Part shown: positions 1 through 10,889 of the stretch, piece by piece
Numbering within the stretch: the first letter of the stretch is position 1
How the letters are laid out: every line of letters begins with the position of its first letter
Source: Cherax quadricarinatus
Taxonomy: Eukaryota > Arthropoda > Malacostraca > Decapoda > Parastacidae
Reading direction: 5' to 3'
Assembly: GCF_038502225.1 (NCBI RefSeq)
Contig: NW_027195364.1
Location: 124,001-188,000, forward strand
Length of the DNA: 64,000 bases
Position numbers and translations under genes: made by a program
Notes under the pieces: generated by a model
Database searches by the model: none
Seen by the model: the letters and a program-made list of their open reading frames with translations, nothing else
Told to the model about the DNA's origin: nothing

Positions 1-430
1 AGGCTTATGTAAATTAGAAAAAAGAGATGGCCTAAAACTGATCCTTTGGAATCCACTAGGACAATCCCCATTAGGGCCCTTAATGAAACTTGTTTTTATT
101 GAACCCATGCCTCATTCATGCTAGAACTTTACCTCCATCCATGATGCCACTTTTTTTAAAGAGTTTTGTGGGTATTTTTGAAGGCTTTACAAAAACCCAA
201 ATAAACAATATATTTCTTCATCACTGCTACTGCCCAAATGCTATTGAAGACGTCAGAAAATTTTGTCAGGGGGCGACCTCTTGAACCCATGTGAATTATT
301 TATAAAAGTTTTTTGTTCTTCAAGGTGACTTCTAATAATTCAGCTATAATTGATTCTAAAACTTGCCCACTATAGATGCGGGTTATTGAATGGTAATTTG
401 AAGGAATGGACTTAACCCTGATTTGAAAAA
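1..430. other. No recognisable feature
   Basis: I see no gene, splice-bounded exon or known repeat here. The sequence is AT-rich with inflated homopolymers. The short open frames carry no family motif. Confidence 0.5.
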
Positions 431-469
431 GGAACCAATTGACTTCCACAACTCTGGCACAACACCAGA

Positions 470-1010
470 AATTCTTGGGATCTTTGGGGGGGTGTTTTGA
501 AAGGACCTGCTTTGTATCCCAGGGGCCTTCTGCAGTGTTCCTCCATTCTTATTTACCCAATTTTTGTTTCCCCAACAAAGCTTTTAATTCTATTCACTAT
601 TTTAACCCCCCTAAAATCAAAATCGTGGGGGGAAGTCCCCTGCGGTGTGGGGGAAAACCATGGCTGGTGAGTGGGGGCCCCTGGTTTGTCTGTAAGCCCC
701 TGGGGTGTACAAAGAAAGGGGAAACACTGCAGAAGACCTTTTGGGCCCCTACTAGGCAGGTCCTTGAAACCACCCCACTAACAAATTTTTGCCAACCCAA
801 TTTTCTGCCCCCAGCAATGCTTTGATAATTTTTTACTCATGCGCAAGTCCACTCAAATCAAATGTGTGTGGGGAAGTACCCTGTCTGGTGTGTGGGAAAT
901 CCCTGGCTGATGTGTGGAAGTGCCCTGGCTGGTGTGGGGGGAAAGCCTGGCTAGTTGTTCTTTCAAATTTCTGTTTTTCCCTTTTTCAAAGGGTGGCATG
1001 GGACCCTTTT
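470..1010. repeat. Degenerate duplication with a G-rich minisatellite
   Basis: Two related blocks lie about 250 bp apart. Each starts with an 'acccaatttt' run followed by 'caa.gcttt.at' and ends in short G-rich repeats of about 22-24 bp built on 'tggctggtgtgtggaa' (clearest at 862-955). The left block contains 'gacctgctttgtatccc' and 'ctgcagtgttcctcc', which resemble the 3' end of the CR1-like LINE at 37,573-37,908. It may be a duplicated LINE tail with an expanded minisatellite. The open frames across it are by-products of the repeat. Confidence 0.45.
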
Positions 1011-1265
1011 TTTTGGCCCTGGTGGCTTATTTCGATTCAAACACTAAAAGAAAAGAATTACAAAATGTAAAATAGGGGTGGGATTCTCCTCACGGGCTGA
1101 AAAAATGGACACTGGGAAATGGTGTCAGGTCTTCCCCGGAACGTTGGGGACAAATGACTTTCTGAATTATGATGATCCTGAGCCAATATTTTGACAAAAA
1201 GTTACCTGTTAAAACATTCGAAATCATGACTACAAACGGGTCCACAATGTATATATATTTTTAAC

Positions 1266-1872
1266 ACATCAGCCATTTCCCACTAAGGCAGGGTGCCCCA
1301 AAAAGAAAAAAAATCAAAAGAAAAAAAAAACTTTCATTATCATTCAACACTTTCACCACCTCATACATAATCACTGCTTTGCAGGGGTCCCCAGATACAA
1401 CAGTTTAGATAGCCACTCAAGCCCCTATCAAACCCTTTCAAAGTGCAGGCACTGTATTTTTTTCCCAATCAAGTCCACAATTTTTCCCCTAAACCCCTTC
1501 ACAAAATTTACCCTCTCCCCCAACAGCTCGTTAAGCCCCCAAAACCATTTGTCTCCATTCCTCCTATCTAACACGCCTGCCCCTTGCTGGAAGCAACCCC
1601 CTCCCCCACCCTCCTTTACCTCCTCAAACCCTTTTTGGGAGACCCCACCTCACCCCTTTCCCCAAAGTTTAAAATTTTTTCCAAATCATTCTATTTGCCC
1701 CTTCTTCTAAATAAAACAACCTCAAAACCCTCTTGCCCTCTGACTAATTTTTTAGTAACTCCACACCCCCTAATTTCCCCCTCTAATTTTTTGCAAATAT
1801 TTACACCAAAATTGCCCTTGAAGGATATCTTCACTCTTCAGGTGCCTCCTTGCTGCACATTTATATGGAGAT
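1266..1872 (-). mobile_element. RTE-like LINE, 3' fragment
   Basis: The + strand opens with the reverse complement of the LINE tail ('actaaggcagggtgcccc'), then the 'cattcaacactttcaccacc' block and a CT-rich stretch that on the minus strand corresponds to the degraded C-terminal end of the reverse transcriptase. The same order recurs at 10,890-11,765, 31,200-31,960 and 61,525-62,300. The copy is 5'-truncated and heavily frameshifted. The clade name is tentative: APE endonuclease plus reverse transcriptase with no visible RNase H suggests RTE/BovB-like. Confidence 0.7.
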
Positions 1873-2544
1873 TAGAATGAAAAACAAGTGATTTACAAAA
1901 AGATTTTTATATCCCTAAAACAGCCAAGACTAAACATCTGTAGTGAATGCAACTTTATTCAATACAAAAAAAAAAAAAAAAATTAAAAAGGGTTTTTTGC
2001 TTCCTGAATGAGCTAAAGGAAAATTTTTTATAATGAATGGGGGCCACGAGACCAGATTGTATAATCCCAAACCTCTTTGATGATCTTTCCATTTTGTAAT
2101 CCCCTTTCAAGGGAAATTTCCCGGGGGCCCCCCAGTGACCATGCATCAAAAAACCCTCATTTCCCCCAACCCCCAATTCTGTTCCATACTGTAATTTTTT
2201 GGATTTGTTTGAGGATGCTTAGCCAGTTTTGGGCCCAGGGCCCCCAAAAGTCACCGCAGGTTCAAAAAATGGGGAAAATGTTTAAAAAATTTTTTTTTTT
2301 AAAACTCATGTTAAATATCAATTAAATTACCACTGGGAAATCAACAATTCCCTTTCACAACAAAACTTATATGCTTCACCCTTTTTAAGGGCACAACAAC
2401 CTTCAAAAAGTGTTTTTTTTTAGTTAAAGGGTTTATGGAATATTTTCATGTATTATATTATCAAATTCTTATTTAACCCGAGGTTTCAGCCATTCAAACA
2501 CTAAGGGGTTTTTTGTTACTATCCTAAATTTAGCCCCCTCAAAC

Positions 2545-3410
2545 AGGGGAAAGCTGGAGGCCAATATGAAAGAAGGGGTCTATGTTAGGTACAGTAAAAA
2601 AAATTCCAACAGTAAAATAAAAAAAAACTTTGCCGTTTTGGGAATAAAAAAACAATTTTGCACTGTTTTTTTTGTGGTATTTATTGGTGTATTCTTTTTT
2701 TTGGTCTCATTTTATAGAATGGAGACATATTAAAATGAGATGTTTTTGACGGGTTTTTCAATGAAAAAATTGAAATTGAGCTCAAATGCAAAAAATTTGA
2801 TTTTTCCAAAGTTCAAAAGTAAAAAATCTTCAATACCCTAATGGAGTCAAAATTTTTTTCAAGTGTCCCCCTATTATTTTACCATTTTTTTCACTAATGC
2901 GTAGTTCAAAAAGTAAATTTTTATTTTTGTGAAAATAAAATTCAAAGTGGAAAGCAAAAGAATATAAGAGGGCCTTTAGACGGCTTGAACAGAGGAAATG
3001 TCATTTTAGTGCCAGGAATGTCTTTCTTTTTTATTCTGGACCCTATTGGGAAAAGGCATCTTTTAATTTTGTAAATTAAATTTGTTAAAATTTGCCCCGT
3101 CTGGGTGTTGAAATTGATAAAGGGTTTACTTGCATCTTCGATAGAAAAATGGAGTTCTAGCGAAATATTATGTTTTTTTTGACTGACAGTGGAATTCCCA
3201 AAAAGGGGCTTGGGCAAAAACCCGATGGTTGCCGGACCCTTCTTGCGAGGATAATTCCCTGTTTTCATAAATTTCAAACTTTTTTTGGGGCATTTATGGG
3301 GAAAATTCTCTATCTTTTCATAAGAAAATTATTATTTTTTTTTTTTAAATTTGGTGACCCTGAGAGAGTCTCGGGGGACCTCGACCCTCAAAGGGGAAAA
3401 AAACTGACCC
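2545..3410 (-). mobile_element. piggyBac-like MITE, degraded copy
   Basis: It is collinear on the minus strand with the TTAA-bounded element at 29,884-30,937. Shared blocks are 'ttttgcactgt', 'ggtctcattttatagaatgg', the 'gaattcc..aggaatgtctttctt' region and, near 3,355-3,405, 'ttggtgaccctgagagagtc' followed by the degraded terminal repeat 'gaccctcaaagggg'. The flanking TTAA is not clear because homopolymers here are inflated. Non-coding. Confidence 0.55.
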
Positions 3411-3844
3411 CTTCATGTAAATTCATTTTAAAGGAAATTAATAAATAACATTTCTGTTCATGTGGTTATTATTGAGCAGTGACAAGTGTTCATTACTTTT
3501 TTATTCATACAGTATAACATTAACCATCCCGTTGTATACCCGGAAATTTTAAAAATATTAAACCAACTCCAAATGCTGATAAAAAAGGGTTTTTGTTCAG
3601 TAAATTTCATTCTAAATCAACAAACATTCTTTGTCAAACTCTATTAATACAACTATTCAATATTAAATCATCAAATTGTACCATATTAAGAGTTAACTGT
3701 ATCTTTAAAAAAAATTTTAAAACTACCTAACAAACCATTGCTAAAGATGTTTGTTTTTAAAAATTGTTTTGATAATACTTTTTTTCTAGTCATAGAATCA
3801 CATAATCATATGATTACAAGCTTGATCCTGATTTTTTTTTAAAA

Positions 3845-4165
3845 AGTGCCATCTCCCCGGGGGGGTGACCCAAAAGGAAAAAACCCAAAAAAAAAAATAC
3901 TTTCATCATCATTCAACACACACCTCCCCCCATAATCCTGTTTTTTCAGAGGGGCTAGAATCAACAGTTTAGAAATATATAATAAAATAAAAACTTATCT
4001 TGACAATTTTTTTCTTTCTTATTCTTTTTTGTAATTATTACAGGAAAAGGGGTTTTCCCCCTTGTTCCCGATTTAGTTGACTTTTACAACCCCATAACTG
4101 GGGGAAAGTTCTTTTCCATTTTCCCTTTTTTTTTAAAAGACTTACATACCCAGCAACTGTAATTT
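3845..4165 (-). mobile_element. LINE tail plus SINE-like segment
   Basis: 3,845-3,985 is the reverse complement of the RTE-like LINE 3' tail ('gggtgacccaaaaggaaaa', then 'ctttcatcatcattcaacac'). 4,005-4,160 matches the other shared module seen at 24,745-24,880: 'attacaggaaaaggggttt', 'ttgacttttacaacccc'. Tail and 5'-region module sit almost side by side, as in the SINE-like copies at 16,755 and 38,440. Confidence 0.5.
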
Positions 4166-4169
4166 TATA

Positions 4170-5148
4170 ACAGACCAAGCAAAAACATTACTAGAGTAAA
4201 ATAACATAACTATCTTTAATTTCAATAAAGATCTTAAAAAACATTCGATGACCTCCCCGGCATTACTCAATTCCCTTCATTCCGTATTCACATCATACTC
4301 ACAGAAACCCAAAACCTGGGCCCCAAATTCATCCCTTCCTGGTTAAAAAGCCTACACAAAGTAGGACAGACCAGTAAGGAGGGAACAGCTATATACTACT
4401 AGATCAACGAATTATTAATCCTTTCACAAGGGGCAAACATGGGGAAATATTAAAGGGAAAATTTTAAAACAAAGACCTGCAAAAAAAACCCCACAGTGAA
4501 AACTCACAGAGTAACAGTCAAACATTAACCATTTTGTGAAAAATAGGGGCTGAAACAGTGCACATAAACAAGACCACTTTTGCTCACAGGAGATTTCAAC
4601 AAAATTTTCCCACATGACCAGGACCACAAATAACGAATTACAAAAACCCCAGAAATCTTGTTTACCAACAATAACAAAACCCACAAGAATCTATGAGACT
4701 AATTCCCTTTTTAGACCCCCTCTGGGCTAACATATCCCTTTTAAAAACAAACATAATCCCTACAACACCACGACCACTACCCTACCTTCCTCATAACCAA
4801 CCCAGGTAAAATTTCCCAAAACACAAAAGTTACCTTCAGATTAATAATGAAAAAGCAGTTAATAATTTATAAAAGCTATGATTAACATTAACTGGCATAA
4901 TGGCTAGAAACATATAAGATACTGATAAGATTAAAAATTTTTCCAAAAAAAAAACTACCTTATAAAAGATTGACTAAAATAAAAGATCGTAATAGTAACA
5001 GTCCTAGTAAACCATCTTAAATATATTTAAACAAAGTTTTTGAAAAAAGTAAGAATGGGCAAATTGAGACCATTTTAAACATTCCCACAATCTTCCAATT
5101 GATAAGAAGGGGGAAAAAAAATTTTATTATCAGAAAGATTTTAACAAA
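4170..5148 (+). mobile_element. Jockey-like LINE, endonuclease part
   Basis: With frameshifts allowed, the plus strand reads as an APE-type endonuclease of a Jockey-superfamily LINE. A 'GDFN'-like stretch appears frameshifted near 4,590 ('caggagatttcaac'). At 4,769-4,808 the frame reads HDHYPTFLITNP, the conserved aspartate-histidine end of the endonuclease fold. The reading continues as poorly conserved linker sequence to about 5,148. It then stops at a satellite-like insertion and resumes at 8,573 with the linker and reverse transcriptase of the same kind of element, so the two pieces are one interrupted LINE. Non-functional as read. Confidence 0.6.
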
Positions 5149-6840
5149 AAAGGTTGGGAGGTAAGAAAAGGGAAAAGTTAGGAACTTTTTTTCCGAACGT
5201 TTGCTCAAGTCTTCTTCAGTCAATAAAAATAGGCAGGAACAGAGAAGGGGTTAACGTCCATCACCCAAAATCGGCGGGTTTCAGCCCTCGGGCCCGGAAG
5301 TTCAGTTCCAAGTCGGAACATCGAAGACGCGACAAGGAACTTAAATACTGGGCGGAAGGGAGTAGAGTAGTAGTAGAATGTAACCCTGAAAGGTCAGGTC
5401 CCTCCGATCCCAATTCTCACTTGAAAGTTTTTCAAGGTGTTTTTGTATCAAGATGCTATTGTTGCAGTGTCTGACAAGATGAAATCAAATGGTATAAAAC
5501 CACAGGTTGGAGGGGAAGACACACAGGCAACAGTTAGGCAACTTTATTCAACGTTGCCCACGGGCCCTTTAGCAATCAGAAAATGGCGGGGAAAAGTAGA
5601 AGACGATGTAAATATATCACCCAAAGTCTAGAACTTGGGGTTGTCATCCCCCGGGCCCGGAAGTTCAGTTCCCTAGTCAGGGAAATATCTGAAGATCAAA
5701 CGAAGGGGAGACTTAAATACTGTCGGAAGGGTAGTAGTAGTAGTGAGAATGTAACCCTGAAAGGGCAGGTCCCCCTCAGATCCAATTTCACTTGAAAAGT
5801 TTGTCCCAAGGGGTTTTTTTTATCAAAATCTTTTTGTTGCAGGTCACAAAATGAACATGAAAAGTATTTACAAGGTTGGTGGTAAGACAAAAGGCAACAG
5901 AAACTTTTTTGAACGTTTTTCCCCCCACAGTAGGGTTTTCAATAATACAGAAAATGGCAGGGGAAAAGTAGAAGGGATTAATCGTCCCTCACCCCCAAAA
6001 TCAGAAGGGGTTTCCGTCCCCCGGGCCCGGAGAGTTCAGTTCCATATCAGGAACTCTGAAGATCAGGGCAGGCGGGGAAATTAAATACTGTCAAAATAGA
6101 GAGGGAGTTAACCCCCGAAAAGGGCAGGTCCCCCTCAGATCAACAATTCTCCTTGAAAAGTTTGTCCCAAGTGTTTTCTGTATCAAGATGCTATGTGTTG
6201 CAGTGTCACAAGATGAACATCGAAATGGATACAACCGAAGGGGTTTGGAGGAAAAACCGGCAACGTTAGCAACTTTATTTAACGTTTCCCACAGTAGGCC
6301 CTTTATCGAATACAGAAAGAGGGGGGAAAGTAAGAAGGGGTGAACAGTCATCACCCAAAATTAGAACGGGTTGTTCCCCGGCCTGGAAGTTAGTTCCATA
6401 GGGGAACTATCTGAAGATCCCAAGCGGGGCTTAAAACGTGGAAGGAGTAGTAGTAGTAGTGAGAATTTAACCCCCAAAGGTCAGGTCCCCCCAGATCCAA
6501 CAATTTTTATTTAAAAGTTTGTCCAAGGTGTTTTCTGTATAAGAGCTATGTGTTGCAGTGTCTGACAAGATGAACATGAAATGGTATACAATACCAAGGT
6601 TGGTAGGTAAAACACACAGGCAACATTAGAACTTTATTCCAAGTTTGCCCACGTAGGTTCTTCGTGAATACGAAAGGGAGGAACAGTAGAGAAGGAATGT
6701 AACAGTCCATCCCCCTTTTTTAGAACTTGAGGTTTTCAGTCCTCGGCCTGGAAGTTTAGTTTATGTCAGGGAAATATCTGAAGACGCGACTTAAAACTGG
6801 GAAGGGTAGTAGAAGTGAGAATGTAACCCCCAAGGGCAGG

Positions 6841-6933
6841 TCCCCCTCGATCCAAAAATTTTCATGGTTTTTTCCGGGTTTTTTTTATCAATGTATGTGT
6901 TGCAGGTGAAAAATTTTTGGATCTGAAGGGGGA
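6841..6933. repeat. Central hairpin of the fold-back array
   Basis: The left arm 'tccccctcgatccaaaaatt' and the following 'ttca' face 'tgaaaaatttttggatctga' and the following 'aggggga'. Repeat orientation flips at this point. Confidence 0.65.
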
Positions 6934-8476
6934 AAAACCCCTTGACCTTTTTTAAGGGTTTTTCATTCTTCCCCACCCCTGGGGTTAACTCCTTTTAAAA
7001 AAACGATTTTTTTAAGTCTTTTTGCAAAAAATTTTCGGGCCCCTTAAAACTTCAGAAGTTTGGGGGGAAAGAACCCCCGAAACTCCCCCCAGCCCCAAAA
7101 CGAAAATTTTTAAGGGTTTTTTTACGATTTAGGGTGGAAAATTTTTACTGGGGGTTTTCATCTTTTTCTCTACTTCCCCACTTTTGTTTCCCCCACTTGG
7201 GGGACTTGGAAGCGCGGGTTTGAAATAAGTTCTAAATTTTGTGTGTGTTCTTCTCCCCTGTATTTTGATGGGAAAAACCATTTGAATGTTCTTTCCCTTT
7301 TTCAACCCCTGCAAACCATGCATCTTGTGAAAACACTTTGGAAAAAAAACTTTTTCAAGTTTTGGGTTTAGGGGACTGATTTCCGGGTTTTCCACTACTA
7401 CTACTCCCTTCCACAGTATTTAACCCGCTGTGGGGATCTTCAGATAGTTCCCCCTTGAACTGAACTTAGGCAAGGGGCGGCCCCCGGAAATTTAAAGGGT
7501 GATGGACTGAACATCGCTTCCGTTCCGCCTACTTTTTTATTGATAAAAAGCCTCTGTGGGAAAGTTCGAAAAATTTCCAACTTTGCCTGTGTGTCTTACC
7601 ACCAAGCGGTATTGTATACCATTTGATGTTCATCTTGTCAACACTCAACAAACATCTTGAAAAGAAAACACCACAAAATTTTTCATGAAATTGTTGATCT
7701 GGGGTACCTTTTAGGGCATTTTCCCCCACTATCCCCTTCCCACAGTATTTAATCTCCTGTCGGGCCCGATTTTTTGCGGAACTGAACTCCAGGCAGGGGG
7801 ACCCCAATTCTCGACTTTGGGGGGATCTGTTTGCTTCTCTACTGTTCCTGCCACTTTTTTTTTTGACTGGAAACCACTGGGCGGCGTTGGGGAAAAAGTT
7901 GCCAAGTTTCCTGTGTCTTACCCCCAACCTTGTTTATCCATTTTGGGTTTCTTGCATAAACTCTTTGTAAAAAAAACACCGGACAAACTTTCGTGAGAAA
8001 TTTTTGGTCTGGGAAGGGTGACCTTTTGGGGGTTCTTTCACTACTACTCCCTTCCGACGTTTTGTCTCGGGCTTGGGTCTTCGTTTCATGGAATAACTTT
8101 CCAGCGGGGCTGAAAACCCGTTCACAGGGGGATGGTGTTAAACGTTTCTTCGTTCCGCCTACTTTTTGAACGAAGAAGCCACTGTGGGCCCCGGGAAAAG
8201 GCCCCAAATGTTTCCTTTTTTTCCTCCAACCGTCGGATTTAAAACCATTTGTGTTCTCTTGTCAACCGCCCAAACATTTTTGAAAAAAACCGGGAAAAAT
8301 GTGGTACGAGAGGAAAGGGTTTTTCCCCCTCTTCCCTTTCCGAGTTTGTTCCGCTGTCCCGATCTTCAAAAGTTCCGACTATGGGAAAGAACTTCTCCGG
8401 CCGGGACGACACCCCGTTCCATTTGGGGGGGATGGATGAAATTTTGCTTTCTATTTTCCCGCCTACTTTTTTTGAG

Positions 8477-8503
8477 ACTGAAGAACCTACTGTGTAGGGA
8501 AAG
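8477..8503 (+). other. Hammerhead-ribozyme-like core in the repeat unit
   Basis: The strand reads CTGAAGA, one A, a perfect 5-bp hairpin (CCTAC-TGT-GTAGG) and GAAA. The arrangement CUGANGA - stem II - GAAA is the conserved core of hammerhead ribozymes, known from some satellites, retrozymes and Penelope-like elements. Other units keep parts of it, for example the complement of CTGAAGA at 5,213-5,219. There is one extra A before the stem, and I cannot find a convincing UH cleavage site closing stem III, so activity is doubtful. Confidence 0.3.
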
Positions 8504-8572
8504 GGAAAAAAGCCCAATTTGCCTTTTGTTTACCCTAAACCTGTCATTGTATCCCTTTTGATGTTCAACAAA

Positions 8573-10320
8573 GGGATATGAAAAGGACCGAAAAATATCT
8601 GAAATTCTAGGGAACAAAAAGATATACAAAAAAAAAACCCCCAAATTAACAAAATGATGAACCCCACTCCCCCCAACGAAAAACAGAACAGACTAAGTTT
8701 CCCTCCCCCAAAGGAAAAAAATCGCGAGCAAAAACCCGTTCAAACACCCGTCCCTCAGACTACCCCCCAGGCACCCCCTGAATACTTTCTAACTCCAAAA
8801 AACCCCAGAAATCTGCCATCATCAACACCCTTAAAAAAAAGGTAGGGGAAAATAAATAAACACCTTTTGACAAAAAAATTCCAAAAATTTCACTAATTAT
8901 TGCCCCCTTTTTAAAAAATCCATCAAATCCTCCTTCCCCTCAATTCTCAAGATAGAGAGTCACCCCCATCCACAAGGAGGAGTCAAACGGCGAATAACTA
9001 TAGACCAAATCAACTTTAAACCTCTAAAATCTTTGAAAAAATTCCAAAGGGAGATCTATTCCCCACCGCTCCCCAACATACTCAACCTTTAGTTGGGATT
9101 CAGGACTAATAAAAACACAAATGATGCTATTTTAAAATGCTTGAACTAATATATACTGCTCTGGGGAAAAAAAAAGTCCCTCTGGGTTCTTTATTGATTT
9201 ATGTAAAACTTTATACATCACAATTTGCTGACATTAAATTAACACACTATGGATAAAGGGCACCCCCCAACTCCTAAACATACCTTAGTAAAAACCCAAA
9301 ATGTGTACACAAATGGAGCAACTTTCCACTCAACCAATTACAGTGGGGGGTTTTTGGCCCCTCCCCTTTCTCATTTTCATCAATGACCCCCAAATGCATC
9401 ACAACCACTCAAACCTTTTGCAGATAATCATAGCTTTTCTCACCAAACCCAGCATACTGGGCCCCCACTTTTCTGAATTGCAGAAAAAATTTTTGGAGAT
9501 GACAAATAAGTTACTCTCACTGACAAAACCCTATTTCATTCAGTTTGGAAAAAGACCAAAAATTTTCCCTTAACATAGCGCTAAATGGATCACCCATCCA
9601 AGACTCAGAGGGGAAAATTCCCCGGAATCCACCCACAGTAACCTCAAATTCCCCGACACATTAAAAAAAATTTCAAGAAAATCCAAAGAGTAGGCATACT
9701 ATCAAAATACGTACTATGTTCCCCAAACAGCTCTCCTTTCACTCATCTGCCCATTCACCTATGGGAATTTTGCATGGGGGTCCCAAAAAAATCACCTAAG
9801 ACCATTTAACCCAAAGGCTGCAGTCAGAATGATAAAAACCCACTGACAGCATACTCAACCAATATTTAAATCTAAAAATACCGGGCCGTAAAAAACACAT
9901 ACTTATTCTTATGCCTACCAAACATAAACCCTCCCTAAACTTTTCCCCACCAACCCCAAAAGGGCAACTTTTAAAAACAAGACAGATCACTTTTGATATA
10001 CCCGGTCCATATCCACTGTAAAACTCTATGCAAAAGGGGCCCCAAAAAGGAATACATTACCAGAAAATACTAAAGTGGGTCTGAACATCAATTTAAATTT
10101 TCTCAAAAAACCCCCTACTCACCTAAACTAAATATAATCAACTTTAAAAATCCCCCAAATTTCCCCAAATCAAACACTTCAAAAATTTGATCCCAAAGTT
10201 CATACATTACTTTCACCTGTAGGATAAAAACCCGCCCAAAACAATCCCTTAAATTGTAGACTACACTGTAAACTCTTTCAAAATTTTCCTGGATATTCCC
10301 CAAAAATAATTTAAATATTC
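8573..10320 (+). mobile_element. Jockey-like LINE, reverse transcriptase part
   Basis: This continues the LINE interrupted at 5,148. About 8,650-8,845 is linker. Around 8,960-9,060 the frames give a 'VTPIHKGG'-like motif and a 'KIFEK'-like motif, early reverse transcriptase blocks. Near 9,185 an 'IDLCK' block stands where 'DLSKAFD' is expected. At 9,301-9,573 an open frame reads ITVGGFWPLPFLIFINDP, the degraded 'GVPQGSVLGPLLFLIFINDL' block. About 9,755 gives the 'YG.LAWG' thumb-region motif. The FADD block is destroyed. These motifs place it in the Jockey superfamily (Jockey/CR1/L2-type). Homopolymer inflation is strong, so many of the frameshifts may be consensus errors. Confidence 0.65.
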
Positions 10321-10399
10321 CTATTGATTTTAGGGTAGGTTGGGAGAAGCAACGCCCAGGGGGGTACCCATTCTAATGAGGTAAAAAAAAGCCTGTAAT

Positions 10400-10662
10400 T
10401 GTTTTTTTGATGGGAAGGGGTTGCTGGTGTCCTTTTTGTCTCATAAAATGCAAGATTTAGTGCTTGCTCCTTTACTTACATTAGGGCCCCCTAAACATAC
10501 ATCAGGCAAAATATACACACCCTCTGGTTTTTTTTTTTCTTTTTTTTTCTTTTTTGTTTATTTCTTATCTCCATGGGGGAATGGGCAAATTCTTCCTCCG
10601 TAAAATCCGGGAAAAGGTGATAAAATCCGGGAGCAGGGGGTATAACCCCTTTTCCTGTAAAT
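10400..10662 (+). mobile_element. SINE-like / LINE 5'-region module
   Basis: It shares with 17,150-17,780 and 34,440-34,720 the order 'gggttgctggtgtcc', 'tgtctcataaaatgcaag', 'atctccatgggggaatggg', and a final 'ccttttcctgtaaa'. Elsewhere this module either precedes a LINE endonuclease or stands alone. Here it is alone and interrupted by a T-rich run. Confidence 0.55.
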
Positions 10663-10889
10663 TCTAAATTTAAAAAAACTTTCGTTTTTTTTTAAAACCC
10701 TGTTGGTGGGATACGGATTTTTTTGGAAAAAAAAATTTTCTATTATTAAAAATTTTAAAAAACTTTCAACTTGTTCCAAAAAATCCCCAGATTGTAATTT
10801 ATAAACTTACTGTCAGCTTTAAAAAAAAGATGCACAACAAAAAGATATGTAATTTTATTATTATTATCATTATCCCCTCATTCCACCAA

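Larger units (their letters stand above)
5149..8570. mobile_element. Fold-back element of inverted ~360-bp tandem repeats
   Basis: A tandem repeat fills 5,149-6,865 in one orientation: the marker 'aggcaggaacag'/'ggcggggaaaagtag' recurs at about 5,231, 5,586, 5,956, 6,320 and 6,680, a period near 360 bp. From 6,907 the same repeat runs in the opposite orientation to about 8,570, with 'ccgcctactttt'-type markers at about 7,522, 7,842, 8,153 and 8,457. The turn is a hairpin: 6,841-6,864 is nearly complementary to 6,907-6,933 across a 42-base loop. Both arms are about 1.7 kb. Units carry a short (AGT)n tract, e.g. near 5,365 and 6,445. Jockey-like LINE sequence lies on both sides in the same orientation, so this is an insertion. 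Drosophila Foldback elements also have long inverted repeats of tandem subrepeats; relationship to them is unproven. No transposase is visible. Confidence 0.7.

Noticed and set aside
439..1070. Frames of 128 and 93 codons at the left end
   Set aside because: They run through a duplicated minisatellite with inflated G and T runs; no motif.
5149..6900. CRISPR-like regular repeats
   Set aside because: The whole ~360-bp unit repeats, with no short repeats and unique spacers; the sequence is eukaryotic.
5149..8570. Pure fold-back read artefact as explanation of the inverted array
   Set aside because: The host LINE continues in the same direction on both sides. An artefact would mirror the flank too. 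Not fully excluded without reads.
10115..10303. 62-codon minus-strand frame
   Set aside because: It is antisense to the Jockey-like LINE 3' part and has no motif of its own.
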